From contig OZ005704.1 of NCBI GenBank assembly GCA_963930775.1, forward strand, positions 1,240,001-1,304,000: a stretch of 64,000 nt of DNA, in the 5' to 3' direction. Below the pieces are notes generated by a model. It saw only the letters and a program-made list of their open reading frames with translations, ran no database searches and was not told where the DNA came from. Shown here in pieces: positions 55,506-64,000 of the stretch (position 1 is its first letter; each line of letters starts with the position of its first letter). This DNA is from Cliona cf. orientalis (Eukaryota; Porifera; Demospongiae; Clionaida; Clionaidae). The translations under genes and the position numbers were made by a program.

Positions 55506-57560
55506 CTAATCCTGGCAGAATTTGCTGTTCATAGTGTATGCTGCATTATCCGTCATTTCTGCAGTATCAGTCTCCTTACTTGATAACTGACATGCATCAT
55601 GCACTTTTTCATAAGTAGGAGTGATAGTGTCATACACTGGCTCACATGTATCTTCATAATGACACATGGATTGTCCATTAATAGCATGAGCCTTCCAGCT
55701 TCTCCATTTCTTGACTGATGCTAGAGCAACTCCACAACAAAGTCTACAGATGAGAACTCCTGCACTGACTCCAATAGCTGCATACAACCCCAAGCAGCTG
55801 ATATTTCCACAGTTACCTTAAATAAGTCAATACAATTCAGTGCCATTAATTTTAATGGACGAATAAAACTAAGTCTCGTGCCCAGTAACAAATCTATAAG
55901 GTAATGGTCGACATTATTGTGGATCAGATCTAGTCTCGCACGCCAGCCCCTCCAGATCGATATCTGAGGCCAAATCCAAAGTTTGTTGCATTAAGTACAC
56001 TGTACTAAAATTAATAGCTACACTATGTAGATATTAAATTTTTCAAAAGTATACGATTTTTTTTACATAAACAAGGTTATGTCACGTCATGTACGACTTC
56101 TCATTATGACATACCTTTCTTTGACAGGCATTCATAATCACTAGGATCAGGTATCCAAGTCCCATTACTGGAACACACTATTGTCCCCAGCTGAGGTCTG
56201 GTTGGAGTGAATCCCTCTTTGCAGTGAAGGGTGAGTTCTGAGCCTTCCAATTGTACAGCTGCAATGTTTATAATTTTAATCTCCACTAAACTGCTGTTTA
56301 GAATGGGGATTTGACAGCTGTCTAAAATTTAATAATAAGTGCACAAGCATGATAAATTATGTAGTTGCAATAATAACATAATAATTATGATAAATATAAT
56401 ACTAGCTGAACTTACTTGGGCATGATACCATGCTGGGATCTGGATACCACAATCCACTTTCTTGGCATATGTGCACATAAAGCTCACTAGCATACTTACA
56501 AGCAAATGTTACCATTTCACCAGGAGCAATTACAGCAACTGACATAGATGACACTGATTCAGAAATATTGTGGAGTACAGCATTCGCAGGAGTGACAGGA
56601 CTATTACAACCATCTATACAATAAATAAAGACTTAGTTATGATAATGCACTTAATTGACACGTGTGCATGCTGAATACTCTTTTGAACTAATAATACTTA
56701 CGAATAATGAAGGAAAAATTTAGTTGCATGCCTTCTCCAGAACAATCATTCACAGCACTGATACTGACTGTGGTTTCCTGATTGTAGGGTATATCCTTAA
56801 CATTGACCTCTGTTGTGTTCACTATAAGCTCTTTTGCTGCTGTTTCTGATGACATTAATTCAATTCTGTAGTGAGCCAATCTCTTTGCAACTACTGGTGG
56901 CATCCAAATTAATGTCACATTTGAAGAGTCTATACCATAAATTTTATCATTTATTTCAATGTTCACTGGACTACCAGGAAAACCTATTGTCATTAAATTT
57001 TATAATGAGCCCATTAAATTTTAATAATAATAATATAATATCTGGCATTGCATGCATGATTGAGACAGCAAAATTAATGATATTTTTGCTCACCATAAAG
57101 TATCCTGAAAGGAAGTGTCTCAATCGATGTTGCTCTGCATTCTATAGTTCCACGATCTAGTGCTGCAGTTGCACGGGCAACCAGTATAGATGTCAGATTC
57201 ACTGGGTTTACTGTGAAGGATACTAATTCAAGTCGTAGCTCAAGTCCACTATCTCTGACAATAATGGTCGTTCCAAGTGCTTGATCACTATGAAAAAACA
57301 GCTGTTTGGTTGAGGATTGAGCAAGTACTATCCATCTAAGGTTAAAAGAAGTTGTTGTGCAAGTGAAAGTGACATATTCTCCAACGCAAGCTTCACCCTC
57401 TGGCATGTTACTTTTAAGGCTGGTTATAGCTATATACAAGTATAGTAATAATCATAATAATAGTTGTAATGTGAATTATACAATAATACTTACCAGTAGC
57501 TGTACCAGTAACTGTTAGTAATATTATTACAAAGATAACGTTACAGTGCTGGCCATCCAT
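55506..57560 (-). CDS. Long-tailed Ig-FN3-CCP-CCP-TM receptor, copy 2 (intact)
   Basis: Type I membrane receptor on six exons: 57560-57494, 57429-57094, 56983-56702, 56613-56416, 56321-56115, 55816-55506, all in phase 1; 466 residues. Signal peptide (NVIFVIILLTVTGTAT); Ig-like domain (~23-134, ACVGEYVTFTCTT, LRW, DSGLELRLE, GTIECRA); FN3-like domain (~135-228, NVTLIWMPP, YNQETTVSISAVNDC); two CCP/sushi modules (~229-294 with WYPDPSMVSC; ~295-363 with LHCKEGFTP, GTWIPDPSDYEC); TM (~370-392) with an arginine in VLICRLCCGVA; and a ~75-residue tail with EPVYDTITPTYEKV and NAAYTMNS. The tyrosine motifs (YDTI, YEKV) resemble SH2-docking ITIM/ITAM-type sites, with closer spacing than a canonical ITAM. 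Ligand unknown. Transcribed away from the short receptor. Confidence 0.88.
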
Positions 57561-58476
57561 GTTATGTGCAAAAGTTTCATTATTCTCCACATTTTTAGAT
57601 TATCAGACTGTTGATCTGTGCGTATTTGCAGCTTATATTAAATTTTGCTGATGATGAACATAATATCAACAAGTATAAAAAAATAATGAAATTGAAAGAT
57701 AAAGTATAAGGATGGCAAGACCAAAAAGTGCACAAACAAGATTTGCAAGGATAATCACGTCCACTATACATCCCTATGGAGTCTGACACTGCGCATGCTC
57801 GAGCATGCGCAATAATAAGCTTACTCGGAGCTGCGGGTATATAGATTTTCGAAGCCGGACTCCGCACAGTATAGTAGCTTTCATATCTACTACAAAATTA
57901 AATTCATTGCACATGAACAAAAACGGCAAAGCTTGTGGTTAACAGATTCGCTTGATTCAAGACCCTGCCACCGGACAGAGATACCGTATTTTAATATTCG
58001 AATAGTAGCCGCGGCTACTATTAATTTTAGCCTTGCTGGAGTGCGGCTACTAATCGAGGGCGGCTCTTATTCGAAGGCAGCTTTTATTTATTTTGGAGGG
58101 ATACCTTTGCGCCCATCCGGTTGGTATCTTGTTGTGATAGACTAGGTTTTCAGGACTACTTTTCGAATATTCGAGATATTATGATCGAAAAACAGCAGCA
58201 GAACCAAGCCAGGGACATCTTCTGTCATGCTTTTGCCTCGAAATGACGATCGTTCATGGCGTGCGAACGTGGCCACACCCACTTAATTGTGTTCACGCAT
58301 GCGTGCGGCTACTATTCGAGGGCAGCTATATATTATTATTTCTTTGGCTGAGCTCCCTGGCTCCAGGTGCGGCTATAGTCACTCAGCTAATTAAATGATC
58401 CTATTCATCCATTGCCTAGTTCAGTGATAACTTCAGATAGCTAGATTGTCTGGAATAGCTAGCTGCTCCAAGGAAT
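57561..58476. promoter_or_regulatory. Intergenic region of receptor pair 2, expanded by transposons
   Basis: The head-to-head spacing is 916 bp against 316 bp in pair 1. The extra length is explained by a partial family-2 element (57655-57777, ACTATACATCCCTA end) and a CCGTA-started repeat at about 57984-58370 with mirrored GAATAGTAGCCG and CGGCTACTATTCGAGG phrases. The shared promoter is therefore split by insertions relative to the other pair. Confidence 0.6.
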
Positions 58477-61117
58477 ATGGCGATGGCAACACGTATAGGA
58501 TCTAGGCTATTTCTCATTGCAAGTAGTATAATAATTATATTATGCAATGGTAAGTGAATAATATTATTTAATATGGTCTCTGATTGGATCAGTGCCATTC
58601 TCTAATATTATTATTATTGCAGCACAAGATCCTCAATCTCAGCCTGGAAGGATAACATTTCTGAGAGCTTCTGTAGAATTTACCCAGAGGACTCTATCCT
58701 GCCCTGGTGAGGCTCTGACTCTCACTTGTACATCCAGTGGAAGTGAAATTAGATGGAATTCTGAGCCTTTCCTTAATAGTATGTCAGGAGATCAGACAAT
58801 ACATACTTTTGTGCATACTGATGTGGTAGGAGCTAGTTTCAGCTACCTAGAGAACTACGCTAATGGAACTGCTTTCTTTGTGTCAACAGTACTGGAAAAT
58901 GTCATTCCAGGTGGTGACTGCAACTCCTCCATTACTTTTGTCCCGATACCGAATGATAAAGGTCAATATCCAATATCCTTTGCACCCAATGGTCGGTTCA
59001 ACATCGCTTGTACTACTAGTAATGAATCTACAGCAACACTGATTGAGCGTACACGATATTGGATATATAGAGTTGCAGGTATGTTGATACAATTTTCTTA
59101 CACCCATGCATGCAACCTTAACTACTTACAGCTGGCATAATATATTACAAGTATAAAAACAATTGAATAAAATTGAAGAATGAAGTAGGGATGGCAGGAT
59201 AAAAAAGTACACAAACAAGAAATAATTGTATCTACTATACATCCCTACGCTTGCTTTTCTCGACTATTATGCACCTAGAAAGTACACAAACAAGAAATAA
59301 TTGTATCTACTATACATCCCTACGCTTGCTTTTCTCGACTATTATGCACCTAGTAATGTCACACGACGTGTTTGTTGAGAGTGCGGTAGCTATGTGGGAG
59401 ATATTCAGGTTGTTCCCTAGTTGTCATAATGGTTTAAATTTATCAGTTTTCATTATTACTTGTTATTTTTGTACCCCTCAACTTGAAAGCAAGCGTAGGG
59501 ATGTATAGTAGATACAATTATCTCTTGTTTGTGTACTTTTTTATCCTGCCATCCCTACTTCATTCTTCAATTTTATTCAATTGTTTTTATACTTGTTTCT
59601 GTTCTTTTTTATTGTACTTAGTACAAATTTTATCAAAATGCCATCTTATCACGGGAGGCCCGTATCAAAATTCGTAACCACGCCCCTCATTAGCTTGGAT
59701 TATTTAGGCGGTCCAAGAGACTCCGCTTAGGGAGAAAACAGGGTTCTAAGTTTTATTGCTGGCAGTAGCTAGCTCAGTACCCGGCATAATTTTATGATCT
59801 GTATGTTACCCGGCTCCTCGAGCCTTGGCCTTGTCGGAGCCTTCGACGGTATGATATCTATGCTATGATCGATCCAGCTGAGCACTATCGCTGCACGCGC
59901 TAGCGAGTAGCTCGCCTATGCCTAGCCCCTAGCGCCTTACCGCTCCTCGAGCCTTGCACCTTCATATCCATGATCGATCCAGCGCAGCGCTAGTACTGCG
60001 GCAGCTAGCCTAGCTAGCTCGCGATCGCCTAGGGCGCGGCCAGGCGCTGTCACATGACTTCACCATGGCAACACATTCCGAGCATGCGCATTATATAAAA
60101 AAAATGGCGTATCAGACACACCCATTAATCGTTAATGTGCCGTACACATCCACTATTACATAACTGTCGAGATAACGCCAAACTAGCGTGCCACTGCACT
60201 GCGCGCTACAAAATAGAGTGGATTTATATAAAAACTAAGGTGAGAGGTCCAGACAGTCTTGAGTTAGACGTGGAAATGAGAAAGAAAGAAGAAAGAAACC
60301 TTGACAAATGGCTATTTTATTGAACATCTGATTCTGGCATATACAATTGAATTGATGGATGATCTTGGTCTTGTTAGATAGATAATTTGCTGTAGATTCT
60401 GATTTTGACACTTAGAAATTTCACAAAGTTAGCTACCTGTTTTGAGATATTTGGACTTTTGTAATGTATTACATATATGGAGTATCCGGGCCATCCCTAC
60501 TTATAGAGTCTACCGACTCTATGATTGAGAATTAATGGATAGGGTACAATGTCATGTAGTATGGAGAAATAATATAACAAGTTACGATAAGTATTATTGC
60601 TAATACAAATTAAGCATTGTATTTAAATGTACAGCTACTCCCATGCCTATTCTGGAATCGAATGCAACATGCACCTATTATGCGTCCCATAAAGTAGTGA
60701 GAATTGAGATCAAGGGACAAACTACTATGCAGAATGACTCAGTTGAACTTCATCACTATGAAGTCAGTATAAACGGTACCAGTATGAAGACAAATGTGTC
60801 AGCACAGTCAAAGAATCCCAATGGGCTATTTTATCCTGTGGAGGAGGACAATAGGCTTAAGATGGCTCAAATTGTTGCAGTGGATGTGTGCAATCAAAAG
60901 AGTGATCAAACTGTGATTCGCTGTACAACTGTCTCTCCTCCAGGTGAGTCTTTATGGTCATAGCTATTATAGCTACTATATTGATCATTGGTGTCAATTA
61001 CATGCAGAAATTCCTACTTGTTCACCTACAATTACAAATGGTGGTGCAGCTACATATATGATGTGTATTTTGGCACCAATAATAATTTTGGCAATCACAT
61101 CGATCATTCTCAACTAA
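58477..61117 (+). CDS. Short-tailed Ig-FN3-TM receptor, copy 2 (intact)
   Basis: Exons 58477-58549, 58623-59078, 60635-60943, 61008-61117, phase 1 throughout; 315 residues. Signal peptide (SRLFLIASSIIIILCN), Ig-like domain (SCPGEALTLTCTSSGSEIRW; N-glycosylation sites such as NGTAFF and NSSITF), FN3-like domain (DSVELHHYEVSINGT, KMAQIVAVDVCNQKSDQ), then CSPTITNGGA and TM (MMCILAPIIILAITSIIL) ending after one Asn, so there is no cytosolic signalling tail. It may act as a decoy, co-receptor or GPI-like anchored form; this is inference. Intron 2 (1.56 kb) holds a family-2 TIR element. Confidence 0.87.
59148..59595. mobile_element. TIR element, family 2 copy c (full length)
   Basis: 448 bp with arms of ~120 bp in inverse order: CAAGTATAAAAACAATTGAA at left, inverted at right, and CTACGCTTGCTTTTC facing GAAAGCAAGCGTAG. 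A ~74-bp part of the left arm is directly duplicated (AAGTACACAAACAAGAAATA at about 59204 and 59280). Inserted in intron 2 of the short receptor. Confidence 0.9.
59596..60634. other. Rest of the short receptor's intron 2
   Basis: No ORF is supported. It includes a GC-rich block (59800-60060) with loosely repeated CTCCTCGAGCCTTG and GATCGATCCAGC phrases, probably another degraded repeat. Confidence 0.4.
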
Positions 61118-61441
61118 CATGATAGGCTAGCAGAGAGCTCAAACATCAAGAAAACTCTGTACTTGATTTTAACTCAATTGAATAACAAACATAGGATAGT
61201 CATATAATAATATATTTTGGAATTAAACTGTGTTGTTGTTCTGCTTATCCCAACTCAGAAAGCTGCCAAGAGTATATTATAGTCATGATATGTTTTGGAA
61301 TTGAACTGTGTTATTGTTTTGCTTGTCCCAACTCAGAAAGCTGCCAAGAGTAACTTGACAATATTATATTAGGGTGCATAAGATGCATGGCTAAATGTCA
61401 TGTCCAAACTTTTGCTGGCCAATGGCTTATCACATTATTAT

Positions 61442-61820
61442 TACCCCGCGCGCATGCGCAAGGGGTAAAGCACTCGGTTTGTCCGTCTGTTGTTGTCGTC
61501 GTCGTTGTCGTCGGCACGAAAATCGCCAGATCTCGCGTTCTAGGAATCTGTGCGTGCTGTAAGCACAACCAATCGGTAGATATCGGTGAAAAACTGGTTT
61601 GTAAGCGTTTCGAATTGCTCAAAAAGGCTTAGTAGTGCTATAAATCGTGCATTTTCTGTTCAGCATGCCTGTGGTTTATCGACCACACCCACTCTTTTAA
61701 TATGCTGATGCGACTGCGCATGCTCAAGTTCAGTGTTGGAAAGGGTCATCAAGTCATGAAACAGCTATGCCTCAGAGTGTTACAATACTACGCTACAGTG
61801 GCTACAGAGCGCGCGGGGTA
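61442..61820. mobile_element. TIR element, family 4 copy b
   Basis: TACCCCGCGCGC ... GCGCGCGGGGTA, about 380 bp, closely matching 53261-53643 throughout (e.g. GGTAGATATCGGTGAAAAAC). The following bases (TGTGCTCTATAGAGCTCTAG) also match the flank of copy a, so the copies may share a longer duplicated tract. Confidence 0.88.
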
Positions 61821-62179
61821 TGTGCTCTATAGAGCTCTAGTTATGATGATGATCCACACTACTCTGGTAGCTACATATATACATGCAACTATTTACTTTG
61901 GTTGCTAGGCAATGGCCAAAAACTATGCATACACATAGATTGTCAACAGTCAGTGGTGCCCTCCAGGGAATACATGTAATAATAAATATTTTGGCTATTA
62001 TTGATCATGCATCTTCATGAATAAAAAAATATTCGCTGCGTACTTCAACACACCCTGTCCTGAGAGATTACTTATTAATTATCCTGGGGACGTCTGGACC
62101 TCTCTTGTCACTAGATTCATGGTCAATAAGTCCCACACGGTGACCATGAAATGCATGACTAGTTTAGTGTACCTGTCAG

Positions 62180-62316
62180 AGGAACTGCTGTACATTCATC
62201 ACTTCACTCATGCCATAGATGATCTTCTTGGCACTCTGTTGTCTTCTATAGTAGTTCTGGAGGTTCTGGTACTCAATATAGTTACCACCACCAACCATGA
62301 ACACATCGACCAGTCT
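62180..62316 (-). pseudogene. SCFD1/Sly1-like gene remnant, copy 2
   Basis: Minus-strand frame VFMVGGGNYIEYQNLQNYYR, then KKIIYGMSEVMNVQQFL and TGA. It aligns with the Sly1 C-terminal signature VVGGGNYIEYQNL ... YGCSELFNATQF. The stop replaces the Val codon kept in the other remnant (FLVQ). It corresponds to ~50283-50420 in unit 1 and is better preserved there only in the final codons. Upstream exons are absent. Confidence 0.75.
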
Positions 62317-62564
62317 AGGATGTGTGTATGTATTGCATGGGGGGGTGTACGTGTGTGTGAGCATGCATGAGTGTGTGTATTATTATGTGTGTGTGTATGT
62401 GTGTGGATTGGAGGAAAACAGCGAGTTAACCTTATAGTAACTACACATGCAGCAAAGGATCTGTGGTGCTCTAGTACAGTTCAGCTGCTATCAATACAGA
62501 CATGAGTAGATGTGAAGGCCTCCATTTATACATAATGATACATAGCTATATACCTTTCGTTGTC

Positions 62565-62917
62565 TTTAGTTCCATCAGCTGCCCTACTACTCTGGTCACA
62601 AGAAGTGAACACTCTACTTTACCATGTGAAGTACCCTAAATTTAATTGCATCAAACTTGCAGTCAGCCTATGCTCTTGTCTATAATTACTATTGTGTTCA
62701 TCAATTCTGCCCTCTGCTATCTCCTCATGACCTGATCCAATCTTTACCTCTCCTCCATACTGGTCACCTCCTTCTGGCCAGTGCAGGTACAATTATGAAC
62801 AGCTACCATTCCCGATCTTTAATATCTAGCAGAATTATCATGTTTCTTCTTACTCAGACGCTGGTGACTGGAATGCCCTCATATTTAATAATAAAGGAGA
62901 TGAATTTATTTCCCTGG
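62565..62917 (+). pseudogene. EamA/WAT1-like transporter fragment, third copy
   Basis: Starts with a join between the SCFD1-side phrase (TTTAGTTCCATCAGCTGC, also at 51217) and the end of transporter exon 10 (near 62600). Then it carries the exon SAYALVY... with an insertion (AATTACTATTG) and TGATCC for TGGTCC, and the exon TLVTGMPSYLI...GDEF with an indel (AATAAAGGAG). It shows that the duplication unit was copied at least three times. Confidence 0.83.
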
Positions 62918-63174
62918 TAAGTGCATAATGACATGATGTAGCTACATGGGCTCACTAAACGTTTGAAAGCTATATGGTGGCTCGTATGGGCAACCGTAAT
63001 TCCACTCTAGCTATTATATTATTATTATAATATCTCAGTGTGGTAATGGTCATCGACAAAATTAGGGTGATGTACCATATAATCCATCACGAAATGTTCT
63101 TTTAAATAGAAATATTGTTCCATAAATATACGGTCTATAATAACAAATATTGCTCAACAATTATTAGGTTATAC

Positions 63175-63312
63175 ATAAAGCATAGGTAGTAGTGGTTTAC
63201 CTGAAATACACGAGATAGTTACTATAGTAAACCACGAGGGCGAAGCCCGAGTGGTTTGCATAGTAACTGTCGAGTGTATTTCAGTGGTAAGCCACTACTA
63301 CCTATGCTTTAT
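63175..63312. mobile_element. 138-bp foldback MITE
   Basis: CATAAAGCATAGGTAGTAGT and its inverse at the right end, with a second inner inversion (AGTTACTAT / ATAGTAACT) around a GAGGGCGAAGCCC loop. Nearly the whole element can fold into one stem. Confidence 0.85.
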
Positions 63313-63559
63313 GTGGCTTGTATCATGTTCTAACTGCCAGCCATGTTCTAACTACCATGTTCTAACTTCCAATCATGTTCTAACTACTACTACCTGTGGT
63401 CTGGGTTAGATAAACTACAAGCGGTGCCTTTGATCTGTATGGCTTCCATGATACAAATTTGTTTAGTAAAAATTAAATTTGTGCTTCTCCAATAAACTTT
63501 CGAGTCTTGAGTATTCCTTGTTCTCCAGTTCTCCACGTACTCCACGTTTCTCTATGTTC

Positions 63560-64000
63560 CCTAGCACAATCCTGCTCCAGACTAGTATATTCCTTGTTCT
63601 CTAGTTCTCTATATGTGCTCTACGTTTTCCACTGTTCTCCAGTACAACTTCACAAATGCAACCCAACTAGCTAGTATTCCATGTTCTCCTGTTCTCCATG
63701 TGCTCTATGTTCTCCACTGTTCTCCAGCGTTAACCTCAAATATAATCTAACTAGCTAGCATTCCATGTTCTCTTGTTCTCCATGTGCTCTATGTTCTCCA
63801 CCTCAAATGTAATCCAACTAGCTAGCATTCCATGTTCTCCTGTTCTCCATGTGCTCTATGTTCTCCACTGTTCTCCACCTCAAATGCAATCCAACTAGCT
63901 AGCATTCCATGTTCTCTTGTTCTCCATGTGCTCTATTTTCTCCACCTCAAATGTAATCCAACTAGCTAGCATACCATGTTCTCTTGTTCTCCATGTGCTC
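63560..64000. repeat. Minisatellite running off the window
   Basis: At least five units of ~65-82 bp built from CCATGTTCTC(C/T)TGTTCTCC, ATGTGCTCTATGTTCTCCAC and a CTCAAATGTAATCCAACTAG segment followed by CTAGCATT. Units differ by presence of an extra TGTTCTCCAC. Less regular relatives start near 63520. No coding frame. Confidence 0.9.

Noticed and set aside
63560-64000. CRISPR-like regular repeats
   Set aside because: Eukaryotic DNA; repeats are direct minisatellite units with no unique spacers.

Overview
The window is intron-rich nuclear DNA from an early-branching animal. A demosponge is the best guess; this is inference, not a database match. The evidence is compact genes with mostly 50-300 bp GT-AG introns, AT-rich intergenic DNA packed with short inverted-repeat transposons, a NACHT-LRR receptor carrying a death domain, tandem death-effector-domain genes, and clear metazoan orthologues (proteasome alpha-3, ATG14, hexokinase). 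Gene models below were built by hand from reading frame, splice signals and intron phase; most close to an exact multiple of three.

Layout, 1-30 kb: PSMA3 (+, 2.2-5.0 kb); a death-NACHT-LRR receptor (-, 5.5-9.3 kb); a transposon-rich gap; ATG14/Barkor (-, 12.0-15.1 kb, one GC-AG intron); a tandem-DED membrane protein, copy A (+, 17.2-22.3 kb); a tandem array of ~422-bp transposon-like units with a nested insertion (22.9-24.9 kb); a small signal-anchored protein of unknown family (+, 25.0-26.3 kb); and tandem-DED membrane protein copy B (+, 27.9-30.4 kb). Innate-immunity or cell-death genes are therefore concentrated here.

Layout, 30-64 kb: a ten-span EamA/WAT1-like transporter (+, 30.6-33.1 kb); hexokinase (-, 33.5-36.0 kb); and a 5.9 kb region bounded by ~600-bp inverted arms that holds a 1.16 kb foldback element and a decayed LINE. 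From 42.4 kb onward lies a segmental duplication of about 11 kb period. Each unit is an EamA transporter (+), a long Ig-FN3-CCP-CCP-TM receptor with a tyrosine-rich tail (-), a divergent short-tailed Ig-FN3-TM receptor (+), and debris of an SCFD1/Sly1-like gene (-). In unit 1 the transporter is intact and both receptors carry disabling changes; in unit 2 the transporter is dead and both receptors are open. Unit 3 survives only as fragments. A minisatellite runs off the right end.

The most interesting systems are: (1) two paralogous proteins predicted as cytosolic DED-DED, TM, cysteine-rich ectodomain, TM, which I do not recognise as a described architecture; and (2) head-to-head receptor gene pairs, long signalling tail against short tail, with reciprocal decay between duplicates and an arginine in the membrane segment of the surviving long receptor.
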